NCBI RefSeq assembly: GCF_000499845.2
Contig: NC_023757.2
Location: 3,692,118-3,756,117, forward strand
Length of the DNA stretch: 64,000 bases
Source of the DNA: Phaseolus vulgaris
Taxonomy: Eukaryota > Streptophyta > Magnoliopsida > Fabales > Fabaceae
Direction of reading: 5' to 3'
The position numbers and the translations under genes were made by a program. Below the pieces are notes generated by a model. That model saw only the letters and a program-made list of their open reading frames with translations. It was not told the origin of the DNA and made no database searches. Shown piece by piece: positions 1-11,837 of the stretch. Every line of letters begins with the position of its first letter. Position 1 is the stretch's first letter.

Positions 1-2286
1 CTCTAAGCTTGTGAATGATAAGAAGATTTTAAATATGGCCAGTCCGCACGGTTATCTCACTCCCTCTCATATTTTGTATGTTGATGACATATTTATTTTT
101 TGTAGGGGGGATATTAAGTCTCTTAGAAATTTGAGTTCTTTTCTTAAAACATATGGTGATTTTTCTGGTCAATATATTAATAACTCTAAAAGTAGTTTCT
201 TCACCATGGATAATTCTCCAAGATTTGTCACCAAAATTCAAAATATTCTTTCCTGTAGTCATGGTTGTTTGCCTTTCCATTATTTAGGAGTGTCTATCTT
301 TGTTGGTGCTCCAAAGTGTCGGTTTCTTCAACCTTTGGCTGATAAAGTTAAATTGAAGCTAGCATCTTGGAAAGGTAAATCTCTTAGCATGATGGGTCGA
401 ATTCAGCTGGTCAATACAGTGATTACTGGATTTCTAGCTTATAGTTTTAATATGTATAAGTGGCCTGTTTCACTTATTAAGCAAGTTGAGCAGTGGTGTC
501 GGAATTTTATTTGGACTGGTGATATTCTGAAAAAAGGTATTGCTACCATTAATTGGGGGAAAATTTGTTCACCTCTTGAGGATGGAGGCTTGAATATCAT
601 TAATCTTCATCATGAAAATAATGCATATCTTCTTAAGCTTGCTTGGAACTTTGCTTATAGCGACAAACCTTGGTCTTTACTCTTGAAGGCCAGGGTTCTT
701 AAATCAAAATATGAATTTCGAACAGTTTATAGATCTTCCTCTCTCTGGCCTGGAATTAAGCAATTTTATTCTACCATACTTGACTATACTTATTGGACTG
801 TTGGTACAGGTTCTTTTATTAATTTCTGGAATGATAAATGGTGCTATACTACTTCTTTAGCAAATATTGTAGGGTTATCTGATGGTGTTAGCATTCCGGA
901 TACAGTCTCTCAATTTTGGACAGGTTGTGATTGAAATATTCCCTTCTCTTTACAGCAGATGCCTCTTTTTTTTAATCATATCATGATTAGAGAGGAACAG
1001 GATATTCCTAATTGGATTCTAAATGAGTCTGGTCGTTTCACTCTTAAATCGGCTAGGACTTTTTTCTTGGAACCAGGAGTTCCAGGTGGTTGGGGTAAAT
1101 TCATTTGGTCTTCATCTATTCCGCCTTCCAAAACTCTAGTACTCTGGAAAATTTTTCATGGGCGACTTCCTACAGATCAACATATTCAGAATAAGGGTTT
1201 GCATATATGTTCTATGTGTTCGCTTTGTGAAAAGCAAGCGGAATCTATTCAACATCTATTTTTTGAATGTTCTAACGCATTGCATATTTGGAGTTGGGTA
1301 CGACAAATTTTTCTTACTTCTCATTTCTCTAATAAGGATGATCTACTTTCTTTTATTAAGAGTGATGGTAGTCCTTTGGTTAAATTGATTAAGCTTGCGG
1401 TGATAACCTTTTCTATATGGATGATATGGCATATGAGGAATTATGCTAGATTTCAGGATAAGATTGGGGTTTCTAAGGCTATTTCGATAATTAAAGATTT
1501 AACTTGTCTAGTGGGAAATTCGTCTAAAGCTTCAATGAAGAATGATATGTTGGACTTCAACGTGATTAATTTTTTCGGTATTAAGACTCGTAGTGGTAAA
1601 GTTCTTCGTCCTCTTCCTATTAGATGGGAATTTCCTTCACCAGGCTGGGTCAAAATTAATACTGATGGGGCTGCTAGGGGGTATCCTGGTCTTGCTACTT
1701 GTGGAGGTATTTTTCGTGGGAGTATGGGAAAATTTATTGGTGCTTTTTCAGCGTTTCTTGAAGTTCAAACTGCTTTGGTTGCTGAGTTTTATGGAGTTAT
1801 ACATGCTATGGAGGAAGCTCAAAAAATGGGACTTACTAATGTCTGGCTTGAATGTGATTCTGCCTTGGTTTGTGCTGCGTTTACTGCTAGGACTAATGTT
1901 CCGTGGATGCTTCAGAATCGATGGAATACTTGTCTTAATTTTTGTGGGACAATCAGGTTTAGGGTAACTCATATTTTTCGTGAAGGGAATGCGTGTGCTG
2001 ATAAGTTGGCTAATTTAGGATTTATTCATAGAGAATCTTTTCATTGGTATAATAGACTCCCAGCTAGTCTGTTCTTAGAATTCTTTATGAATAGGTATAA
2101 TCTATCTATGTATCGTTTGTGTTAACATATGGGTTTTGGTCTAGTCCCCCCATATTTTTTTTTCTTTTTTTAATAATATTTTTTTTTCATGTGATGGCAG
2201 ATGATTGTTGTTACTTGAGGTGTCAGCTTAGCTGAGATGTCAAGTTGCATAGTGATGCCTAACACGAAAACTTTATAAAAAAAAAA
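1..2286 (+). mobile_element. LINE (non-LTR retrotransposon), 3' portion
   Basis: This is the 3' half of a plant LINE, cut by the window edge on the left. It carries the end of the reverse transcriptase, a zinc-binding region and an RNase H domain, then a short 3' UTR ending in an A-run at 2277-2286. The A-tail and lack of LTRs fit target-primed insertion. The 5' end and 5' target duplication lie outside the window, so the duplication cannot be tested. The RNase H domain marks it as a different lineage from the LINE at 28.7-35.5 kb, which lacks one. Confidence 0.85.
2..2125 (+). pseudogene. LINE ORF2 C-terminal part (RT tail, zf-RVT, RNase H), one in-frame stop
   Basis: One reading frame runs from the window edge to TAA at 2123-2125, broken only by TGA at 932-934; the codons from 935 to 958 join the two open parts in the same frame. 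The RT active-site motif YVDD lies at about 77-88. A Cys-rich zinc-binding region (CSLC...H...C, about 1150-1300) follows. A plant-type RNase H starts with NTDGAARG near 1660 and keeps the four expected acidic residues (DG, AEF, ECD, ADK). Known role: reverse transcription and RNA removal during retrotransposition. The lone stop suggests a fairly young but inactive copy; sequencing error cannot be excluded. Confidence 0.85.
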
Positions 2287-2832
2287 TCTAATAATAGAAG
2301 TGATTGAAATAAGATGAAATATAAATATTTTATTATTTAAATTAAAAACTTATAAATAAATAAAAATTAATTTTTTAAACTTCCTTTAATTAAACTACTA
2401 TCTTTGTAAAACACTTTTTCTTTATTTTCTCCTTGTATTTTTTAAATAGTCGTTCATCCTCTCACAGATATAATTTCACCTTAAAAATCTTGGTGGAGAA
2501 AGGAACACTTCTTTCCAATCAAAAGTTTTTGAGTAAATTTTTCTTTGCCCATTTTCTAAAGTTTATTTTAATGAAAGAGTTGTGTGTGTTTAAGGTAGGG
2601 TTTTGTGTGTGAGTTTTTATGGTGAATCTCTATTACTCATTGATCAAAGTATTTTATCCTTTCTATATTAGTAGTCAAATTGGGAGCTCAAGTTTGATTA
2701 AGCAAAGTTTAAATGTTAGAAAAATTAGTTTAATTTTGATAACATATTAAAGTAGAAGATATTTATTGTTTGGATGTAACTTAGTCATAATGATATATTT
2801 TGTATAGGAATGTTATTTTCATAAGAGTTGTT

Positions 2833-2838
<6 letters not shown>

Positions 2839-2871
<33 letters not shown>
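2839..2871. repeat. (AT)n microsatellite
   Basis: About 16 uninterrupted AT units. Confidence 0.95.
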
Positions 2872-2873
<2 letters not shown>

Positions 2874-4575
2874 AAATGAACAAAATGTGTGAATGTGATA
2901 GTTGTTATATATTAACCATGATTTATGATAAGGTTATTGGAGATATTGATTTATGTTGTGAATTTTTTGTGAATAAAATAGTTGTGTAAGTTGTTGATAA
3001 AATTGTTTGGATTGGATTAAAACATATTTTGATTTTATTTAAGTTCTTTGAGATATATAGTGAGTTAAATATATAATGAGTTTCAGATAAGTTTTGTTTA
3101 ATAACATTCGATTGAAATCATTTCATATTGTTTTGGAACTTGTTTAACATGTGAAAATATAAGGAAATTATTTTGTAAAAGGTGATTTGTTAATATTGAA
3201 TAACCAAGTTACATTGAATTTTTTGCTCAAGCGAACTATCTCTCACTCAAGTCAAACTTAACAATAAGTTATATCAACTATAACTCTAAATTTTGCTCAA
3301 GTGACGAAATGTTTACTTTACCTAAAATAGAGCAAAATCTCACCTTGCTCTTGGGTTTGTTTTTGGTTAATCAAGGAGATTTTCAGTTAAGCAAAGAAAA
3401 ATGAAACTTATTTAGTTTTAATTGTATATTTCTTTAAGTTGAATGAGTTTGAAGATTATGTACATGTATGGATAATTTAATAGGAAATTATATATGTTTA
3501 TAAGTTGTGTGTATGTGTTTATATATATTGTATGTTGTGAATAATAACTTGTGAAATGTAAATACGTGTGAATTGATGTTGTTGATAATATATAGAATTT
3601 GAAATATGATTTTAGTTGAATAGTATAAGAATAAGAATATATATTAATTATGTTGTGAATTCAAATGTGATGTATTGTAAACATAGATATTTTGAAGGGA
3701 GAGAAGGTTGTGTTGAGATATTTAGGTTGTGTATTGACTTCAAATTTTGTATGAGTTATTTGACTGCTATTATTTGATTCACATAAAAAAAAATATCAAA
3801 TGGTGAGAGTTGAGGATATGTGAATCCCCAAGAAAATATCAAGAAGGTTCATATGACTTAATATGTGGTTTGAAAAAAATCATGTCTAACAAGTCTTGGG
3901 GATTCACACTCTTATGTGAGTAGATGTGTTTCTATTATGTAGCTTTGTTGTGTGAGAAAACTTAATGAAGTCAGTGTGACAACTGAAGATTTATGAGTCT
4001 TTCAACACATTTGTCTTCTGAAAATAAAGTCATGTATTTGCGATATTAATATCTGCAAAGTATGACATGAGCTGTAACTAATGAGTTGAAAGTTAGGAAC
4101 TTAGTTTTAATACATGCTTAATGAATTAATTGGATGTATATCCCTGAGAATGTATGAATGAGATTTGAATGACTAATATAAATTTTGAAAATATATGTAT
4201 GTATATGAGATTTTAAAAACATTAGCTTACCTTATTTTGTGTGTTTGTTGTTTCTAAATTATGATGATCGTATGTTACATGATAGTATATATGATAGAGA
4301 AAATATTTCAATAAAGAAAGGTTGAAGAGAAAAGAAAGAAATTTGTGTTATATTATTATTTTCTTATTTTTTCTTTAAAATATGTATATATTATAACTTC
4401 AAACACAAATAAAAGTTTGTTTTAAGAAGATTTTAAAATTTATCTTCTAATGATTAATAATAATGTAACTCTGAGTGGGTGATACATTTTAGTTTAATAG
4501 TAATGTAACTAGTGGGATGATATATTTTAGAATCCCATCATATTCCAATTATATTCACATTATCTCAATAAAGAA

Positions 4576-4598
4576 ATATATATATATATATATATATT
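4576..4598. repeat. (AT)n microsatellite
   Basis: About 11 to 12 AT units. Confidence 0.9.
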
Positions 4599-6640
4599 TA
4601 TTGTATTTCATTTTAAAAATTGATATTTTATTTTTTAATAAAATTTATTTCTTATATCTTTTTAAATGAATCCTATTCATACCAAAGGGATGATACTTGA
4701 TACACACAAAAAATAAATATTTTAAAATCTTAAAAAATATTAATTTTAAATACCTTTATGTATATGGTAAATGTAAGTTACTTGGTGCGTAAATTAAAGA
4801 AAGAAACATTTATGCCGGAGTAGAATTATAAATGATCCAAAAAAATATTTATTGGGACTGTTGTCATTAAATAACTTAAATAAGAATATAATAAACAAAG
4901 AATGTGACAGTGAATAAAGTTTTATCTAGGTGAAGTCAATAAATAATTTAATTTAATATAAAAAAAAGTCATATAATGTAATTATTTAGAAGGTTTAAAT
5001 TTTGTATAGTTATTATTGTTGTTAAACTCTTGATTAAAAGAAGTCTTAAACCACTTTACAATATTTTATATAGTACCTCTGTTTTACCATGAGTGCAACA
5101 TAAAGTTATTATACACCTATTAACAACAACACTGAATATAATACTTTTTAAAATAATTTTACTGTAATAACTTCACCCTTTCTATATAAATACATTATTT
5201 TGAATAAAAAATAAAAAATAATTTACTTTAGAATATATTAAGATAAAAAATGTGAAAACATAAATCATTCCAAAAAAATTTTATATGATTAAAATTACAA
5301 CTACTTTAGAAAAAAAAAATAATTAAAATTTATTTCACATCATCTCTCTTATATATATTTAATAAATATTTTGTTTTTAAATGAAAAATCTTATGATATG
5401 ATGGTATTAAGTTATCTCAATGTTAAAAAGAGAAGTTCCATAAAAAAAATGACACAATAAAAATTTATTATAATAATTTTATCCTGAAAAGACATAATAA
5501 ATACTTACTTATGTAGATTTTAATTTTAATAACAATTTAATAAATTTCATAATTATTAAAAAAATATTACCGTACCATTTTTTTTATGATAAGTACCTCC
5601 GTCATAATAAGTCGTGATTATTTTTTATTTTTTTAAAATATACATTTATAATTAAAGTAATTTAACAATATATCTTGTAATCACGTATACTAATTCAAAT
5701 TGAATTTTTAGAACCAACCCATCAATATTTGAAGATAACATACATTTAGTTAGAAAAAAAAAACGTTAGAAACTTAATTAAGTAACTTATGTATAATTAT
5801 TTCTCTAATTGATTATATAGAAGTGCATTTAAAATAATAATAAAAGTACACTCTTAAAAAAATCAATCTTCTTTAAGTGCATGTTTGGGTATACAATAAA
5901 CAAATAAAGAGCATGCGTTGCTCTTAACACAGTGTATAACTTTTCCAAGAATAACGTCAATTTTTCATTATGATATAACGTTCAATCAAATATATATTAG
6001 AACAAATTACTCATTTTACAAGACAAATAATAACTAAAACGCGTTTTTCTTATCAAATTTTACAGAAATCAAGGTGACATTCAACATGTTCAATGAAATT
6101 CATTAACTTAAAAATAATTAATTTATCTTAAAAATAAAAATAAAGCAAATAATCTTAATTACTGAGAGAAATAATATTATCTTCCCAACACTTATTTTCT
6201 TTCTCAATAACTAAAATTTATTTAAAATAAAGTTTTTCGGTACTCACCTCTAAATAAGAAATTTAATTTTAAAAACCATAATTAGATTGAAGATTTCTTT
6301 TTACATATATTGTACATATAAAAGTTACGTATTAAATAATTTATAAAATATGTTAAGATAATATATTTTATTGAAGAGATGGGTAAGTTAAAATTATATA
6401 ATGTAAAAAGGTAATAAATGGTGAAATATTTAGTGGAAGTAAATTTCAGAGCTGTCATTTAACATTTTCTTTAAAAGAAATGTGAATACTGATAATATAT
6501 GAGTTGAAATATGAAGCATTAGTTTGTTTATTTTAATATTTGAGGAGACAAAAATGCAAAATGAAAAATTAATACCATACATGCATGTCTTAGAAATATA
6601 AGAGTTAGAAAAGGAACATATTTATTTTGTAATAAATAGT

Positions 6641-7213
6641 TGGCAAAAATGTGTTCCAAAAAAACATAAAAATCTACAGAAGAGGGTTGGGGAGAGCACA
6701 GATTCATCATTCACAGAGAGGAATGATGGAAAAAAAATGAAAAGGGTGAGTGAGTGGAGTATGAAACAGTAGAAAAAACAGAGGAGAGAGAAGAAGCAGG
6801 GTGAAGAGAGAGTGTGAAAGCTCAAGGAGAAAGCGACAGGGCAGGGAGAAAAAGGGTTGGGTGCCAGCCACCACAACAGTGAATTCTGAATAATACAGAG
6901 ATAAACATACAATTACAAACAAAACCAGGTAAATTTTACCATCAGAAAAGTCTTGAGATTCTCGTGGCATAAACAAGGTAGTGTTATTTTTTAATGTGCA
7001 ACTGGGTTGTCTAATGTTTTTATAGAGATTCGCGTCTGTGTCTGTTTTAATCCGTGTGCCAAGGTCGCCGCTTTTCGTCTTTTGTTTTTTCTGTTAACTC
7101 AGACATAGGAGAGAGATTGGTTGTAAAAAAATGGTTTTGGTACAGAGAAATCTTGGCCATAGATTTATAATCTTTTCATCTAAAAAATGCTGTCTTGTGC
7201 TGTGTTCTGCTTC
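6641..7213 (+). promoter_or_regulatory. Likely upstream/promoter region of the ERF gene
   Basis: A strongly purine-rich (GA) tract at about 6690-6860 is followed by less AT-rich DNA leading to the TATA box of the ERF gene. Open frames on the opposite strand here are the low-complexity complement of the GA tract and are not taken as genes. Confidence 0.4.
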
Positions 7214-7220
7214 TATATAA
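7214..7220 (+). promoter_or_regulatory. Candidate TATA box of the ERF118-like gene
   Basis: TATATAA about 575 bp upstream of the main ATG. A start of transcription roughly 30 bp downstream would give a leader of about 550 nt containing the uORF and one intron. Confidence 0.5.
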
Positions 7221-7334
7221 ACTGTGTAACTCTATCACTAAAAGTTTCTCTCTTTTTGGTCAGAGGGAGAGTGTGGTGTTTTTTTTCTTGGATTTCTGTG
7301 AGGAATCCACTGAAGGAGGAAGAGGAGGAGATTT

Positions 7335-7668
7335 ATGTCGTCTTGGTTTTATTTGGAAGTAGTGATTGGAGCTCTGTTGCAGCTCGGGTTTGGTTATGCT
7401 TGTGTATGCTGCATGCTACTCTGGCTAGTAGTGTTCAATACTGCTGTTTCGATGAGTTTGAGGCCAAAACGGTATGTGGGGTTTGTGATTTTTACTGTTG
7501 ATGTTTTGGATTTGATGTTGTGTTGGAGTTTGAGGTTCTTTTCTTGTGGGTGTGCTTTTGTGTGTTTTGTTTTGCAGGACATTTCATGGAGTTGTAGTTT
7601 GTTATGGAGGCTTTCAGATAAAAAAGTTCTCTAGCTTCTTCCTCCTTTTGAGAGTGGATCTCACCTGA
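7335..7668 (+). CDS. Spliced upstream ORF in the ERF leader (candidate conserved-peptide uORF)
   Basis: An ATG at 7335 opens a frame that, after removal of a predicted 106-nt intron (7472-7577), runs to TGA at 7666-7668 and encodes 75 residues. The splice junction falls inside an Arg codon. The C-terminal half after the junction contains CYGGFQIKKFSSFFLLLRVD, a run that does not look like random leader sequence. From memory, the Arabidopsis ERF118 locus carries an annotated conserved-peptide uORF; I could not compare the peptides. In-frame ATGs at codons 32 and 44 could be the true start. Such uORFs usually repress or condition translation of the main ORF. The splice sites and homology are inference. 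Confidence 0.55.
7472..7577 (+). other. Predicted 5'-leader intron of the ERF gene
   Basis: Donor G|GTATGT at 7472 and acceptor TTTTGCAG ending at 7577, with a T-rich interior. Splicing extends the uORF into its last 29 codons; without splicing the same frame stops at 7634. Confidence 0.5.
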
Positions 7669-7793
7669 TATTCTTGAAATTTTGAGGCTTTTTTTTTTGT
7701 TTTGTTTAATTAAAATTTTGGTTTCGTTCTGGTGAACAAGTTTCTGGGTATTTTTGAGGGGTTTTAAGGGTTTTGACCCAAATTATTTTCACA

Positions 7794-8876
7794 ATGCTGG
7801 AGGCTCTTAACCAATCCGCCAAAACGATGAAGAAATTGAAGCAGAAACGAAATCCATTTCATGACTCCAAAATGGCAAGGAAACTGCGCATCATTTGTGA
7901 TGATCCTGATGCTACCGACTCATCATCGGATGAAGAGGAGCATTTTGGGAAAGGTAGGAAGGTGAGGAGAACTGTGGTTGACATTGCTCTTCCACCAGTT
8001 CCAGTTAACTCTGTCATTGCAGCTGCTGAAACCAGCACCCAGAGTTCAAACAATGGGGAACTGAACAAGAAGATGGTCCTGGCCAAAACACCCTCATCGA
8101 AGAGGCCATCTGCTGGGAAATACAAAGGTGTTCGGATGAGGAAATGGGGCAAATGGGCTGCAGAGATTCGCGATCCTTTCAAGGGTGCGCGTGTCTGGTT
8201 AGGCACTTACAACACTGCAGAAGAGGCCTCTCAGGCCTATGAGTCCAAAAGGCTTGAATTTGAAACCATGGCCAAGACTCTATCTAATTCGAGGAGCAAC
8301 AGCACCAGCAACAACAAAAACACAGACAGCAGCAACAATGTTGTTGCTTCTGTTGTAACTGTAGCTGCCCCAGAAAATAACAACAACTCCAACTACTGTG
8401 TTTCTTCTGCTGCACATTCTGTATCAGATTCCAAATCTGCTACTATAGACTACTCAGACAGCAGCATTCTGTCACACACATCACCATATTCTGTGCTTGA
8501 GTTGGAAACCTCTGCTTCCAAGTTGACTGAGAGTGGTAAGGTTTCAGGCAGTGAAGTTGTTGAAACTGAAGATCTGTTCACTGAATTTGCTGAGCTAGAC
8601 ATTCCTGATTTGAGCATGCTGAGTGTGCCACCCCCATCTGCAGTTGCTGCTGTTCCATCTGAGTTTAAATTCGATTGGTTGGCATTAGACGGTTTGGAGC
8701 ATGGACTTGATCAAGAGTTTGGGTTTGATGAGGATCTTGGTGACTTGGAAGACATAAAGATTTGTGGATTTGATGACAGTGAGCCCAGTGAGCTTCCTGA
8801 TTTTGATTTTGATGACTTTGGTGCTGATGAGTTTGCTGGTTGGATTGAAGAACCCCCAAATATACCTTCAGTATAA
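7794..8876 (+). CDS. AP2/ERF transcription factor, CRF-like (ERF118/CRF10 type)
   Basis: A 360-residue nuclear DNA-binding protein in one exon. Residues about 27-48 form a cytokinin-response-factor (CRF) motif, [19 protein letters not shown]. Residues about 109-157 are the AP2/ERF domain, with [20 protein letters not shown] and the WLG core. The C-terminal third is acidic and aromatic ([16 protein letters not shown]), as in activation regions. A Ser/Asn-rich linker lies between. The start is the first ATG of the frame, at 7794; ATGs at 7827 and 7872 are alternatives, the last directly before the CRF motif. The AP2 domain ends early and runs into YESKRLEFE instead of the usual AALxxRG helix end, which fits the ERF118-like subgroup. 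The target is presumably a GCC-box-like element. Regulation by the uORF upstream is likely. Confidence 0.92.
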   Translation: MLEALNQSAKTMKKLKQKRNPFHDSKMARKLRIICDDPDATDSSSDEEEHFGKGRKVRRTVVDIALPPVPVNSVIAAAETSTQSSNNGELNKKMVLAKTPSSKRPSAGKYKGVRMRKWGKWAAEIRDPFKGARVWLGTYNTAEEASQAYESKRLEFETMAKTLSNSRSNSTSNNKNTDSSNNVVASVVTVAAPENNNNSNYCVSSAAHSVSDSKSATIDYSDSSILSHTSPYSVLELETSASKLTESGKVSGSEVVETEDLFTEFAELDIPDLSMLSVPPPSAVAAVPSEFKFDWLALDGLEHGLDQEFGFDEDLGDLEDIKICGFDDSEPSELPDFDFDDFGADEFAGWIEEPPNIPSV

Positions 8877-9150
8877 ATTTTGCAGCTATAGTCTATAGAG
8901 AGTAGTAGTATATTTCAAGTTTTGTGGTATTTGCTTACAATTTCTCTAGTTTTGTGAGATCTCACAGGGATTAAATCTGGTCCCAGTGTAGTTGTTTTGT
9001 TATTTATTTGTTTGTTTAGAGAGATAGAAGATGAATGTGAGGCAAAGAGAGAATTGCCTTGGGTTTTCTTGTGCTGCTAGAGCCGTCCAAGGCTTCTCTT
9101 CATACTATAAATCATCACACTCTATTCAATTTTAATTCTATTATCTCTCT
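8877..9150 (+). other. Likely 3' UTR of the ERF gene
   Basis: Mixed-composition sequence follows the stop before the AT-rich intergenic DNA begins at about 9160. No single canonical AATAAA is obvious. Confidence 0.4.
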
Positions 9151-11270
9151 CCATCAAATACTTTCTTTGCAATTACTAATTATTTTAAAATGTCAAAAGG
9201 TAAAAGTAATTTAATAATTTAGCATATAATACGTTTTTTTTTAGAACATTTCCTATAAATAATGACAAAATTAGAGATAATTTTTGTAAATCATTTCAAG
9301 TCAAACACCTTGCAATTTGAAAACCCCTAGTCACCCTTATTCTTCATCCAATGCATGTAATTTTTTTATTATTAAATGTGTGAAAGGTTATAGTTCCTCG
9401 ATATTCACAAAAATAAATGCCTATAATTTTTTTTATACTTTTTTTTTTCTCTAAAGTTTTGTTGACTGCAACACGAGGCATGTTCTGAGTGTTTTGGTGA
9501 GATATGAGTTTTTTTTCTTTTTAAAATAGTAGAGCAGTTAAAGTAACGTTTATTCTTTTTCATATATTTACATTTTCTAGTAATTCAATTGATTTTTTTT
9601 AAATTAGATATGGCTTAAATATATATTTTTCTTCTAAACTTTAGACTTCTTTAATATTTACCGTGAGTTATTGTCTTTTTTTTTTACATTGAGAAATGAA
9701 TTTCTAGAATTATAATATTAAAATATTTTAAATTAAATATTAATATGAATGTTATAATATTATAATATAATTGTTGAAAATTCATTTATTATAAAAACAC
9801 TAATAAAACATATTTTAATAATTTCCCTAGTAGAAGTAGCTAGGAGATATAAAATAAACATATTTAATCCATTATAAATCTTAGTTAAATTTTTTTCTTC
9901 CAATTTTATTAAATACTCCGTTGGTTGCTTTATATTATTCCATTATAATATAAAGATTTTTTTTTTTTTTATGAGTGTGTTTTTTTTTATTTTTTTTATT
10001 TTTTTACTTCATTCCAATCTTTTATGAGTGTGTTTCGTGTACTTTATAAGTTATTTCACAACACAAAAGTTTTAGGTAAGTTATTTAATAGCTTCTAACT
10101 TTTAAGATATTTTAGATGATTCGAAGTTTTAGGTTGCTTATATATAAAATAATATATATAAATAAATAAAATAAAAATTATAGTTTGGCCTTTTCATTGT
10201 TAATATTATTAGGGGTATAAATGAGAGATTCAAACACTAAAATGAAAAATTTTAAAAATATATTTTTTTCATTTCTTTTTAGACTATATTTATTCTTGAA
10301 TGTTTATTACTAATGGGATATGATATGTTGTCGGTTATAGAACTATAGTTTTAATTTATAGTACACCAGAAATTCAATTAGTTGGATTAAAAAAAATATT
10401 ATCAATTTATTAAACTAATTTTAATTATTAATAAATTTTAATTATTTATTTATAAAAAGTATAAATAGTCGTACTATATGTAATAAGAGTAAATAAAGAA
10501 CAAAATAATTAAAACTGTATAAAATCATAAAATACCTTATAAAAAGAACGAATATTTTTTTTCTTAAATATGTAATAATGTAACCATTTTTTTTGTAAAA
10601 TTTAATGCTTTAAGAAATATAAATAAATATTTATCTATAAAAAAATAATTACAAATCTTATCTTATAACCTATTTTTTCAGAATAAACTTTCGTAATTTT
10701 TTATTTTTTTTATGAAGTTCAAAATATTACAGTTTTTTAATACATTTTAAAATAAAACAGAAATATAAAATCTACATAAAATAGAAATTTCTCTTGTATA
10801 ATACTATACATATTATCTATTAAAAATAATTAATTTAATTTGAATTATATTATTTGATTATGTTCATAAATTTTTCTTTCATTTACATTTTATTTATCTT
10901 AATCCAAACAACTTCAAATTTATATTTATTTTAAAATCTACTCAAATTTATTTTATGAAATTCATTTCATCATCCAAACACAATTTTAAATCTTTATATA
11001 TTTTCTAAAATCTACTCAAATTTACTTCCTCAAATTCATTTCATCATCCAAACAAAGTTTTAGAAATATATCAATAGTTAAATAGAATTTTGTAGGAGGA
11101 AAATAAAAGATTTACTACTAGGTGTCTATTATTGTTTTTTCATCAATATTTGTAATAAGTTCACTTAATCTTAATAAAATAGTTATAAGCATTTTTATTT
11201 TATTATTTGATTATAATTTTAAATTAATATCTATTTAGAAATCCTTTGTAATTAATTTAAAAGATGTTAT
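9151..11270. other. AT-rich intergenic DNA
   Basis: No gene was seen. The right part holds a MITE-like repeat end (listed separately); the rest is low-complexity A/T with poly-T runs. Confidence 0.5.
10905..11060. repeat. MITE-like terminal repeat, two tandem-like copies
   Basis: Two similar blocks each contain AATCTACTCAAATTTA...TTCATTTCATCATCCAAACA. The same design (CTACTYAAAT...TCCAAACAA) ends the element at 27019-27611 and, inverted, begins the copy near 13178. It probably belongs to a short non-autonomous DNA transposon family. Confidence 0.5.
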
Positions 11271-11640
11271 AAGGTGAGAAGGTAGTAGAAGAAAGTAAAG
11301 GAGGAGAGTGGGGACAAAGCATGGGTGTTTTTATGAATGAAAAGATATCGTCAACCACAGGCAGCCCAAGACGCTGTATCCCGATAAGGGACTTGTTTGG
11401 TAGTTGAGCTAGCTGTACACCATTTCACTCTCTCTCTTCGTCCCTGTCACTCATTTCGTTCGGTACCAACCAAACACTACTACTACCCAATCGAAATTTA
11501 ATGTATATAAAAACAAAGCAGAGTGTAAAAAAGAGAGCAAAAAGCGATTCCAAAAGAAAAGTGTTACAATTCTTCAAAACATAGATACAGTGAGATCCCT
11601 CTTTTGAGCCGTCTCTGCCGTTAGATATCATATTATTTTT
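11271..11640. other. Less AT-rich island of unknown nature
   Basis: A mixed-composition stretch stands out from its AT-rich surroundings, with GCAGCCCAAGACGCTGTATC near 11362, a CT-rich run and a TATA-like GTATATAAAAA near 11504. The only open frame (minus strand, 68 codons) has no recognisable motif. It could be a leftover promoter or leader of a lost gene, or a transposon piece. Confidence 0.3.
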
Positions 11641-11837
11641 TTTAATTATAAATTATTACAACTTCCAACCTACAAATCGTACACCAGTTACGCTCTTTCG
11701 TACGGCACTATATAATTCTTTTTAACGTGTGAGACCATGCTTTTAAGGAAAATTAAAATATAATTTATTTTTAAATGTGTACGAGCTTTTAATATTACAG
11801 TTTATTTGTAAAATATTTTTTAATTTACTTATTTTAA
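11641..11837. other. Intergenic, nothing recognised
   Basis: AT-rich spacer up to the CACTA copy. Confidence 0.4.

Larger units (their letters stand above)
2287..6640. other. AT-rich intergenic DNA without a recognisable gene
   Basis: No coding region could be supported. The stretch holds two AT microsatellites and, near 3220-3960, text that looks like decayed LTR-element sequence. That part includes a 13-bp inverted repeat: GTGAATCCCCAAG at 3820-3832 and its complement at 3895-3907. I could not assign it to a family. Confidence 0.5.

Noticed and set aside
6528..6976. Several overlapping minus-strand open frames of 60-96 codons
   Set aside because: They are the Phe/Leu/Ser-rich complement of a GA-rich promoter tract, with no motif or coding context.
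7187..7501. 104-codon plus-strand open frame upstream of the ERF gene
   Set aside because: It starts before the likely TATA box (7214) and is in a different frame from the better-supported spliced uORF.
7773..7793. N-terminal extension of the ERF protein from a TTG codon
   Set aside because: TTG is not a normal plant start; the first ATG of the frame is at 7794.
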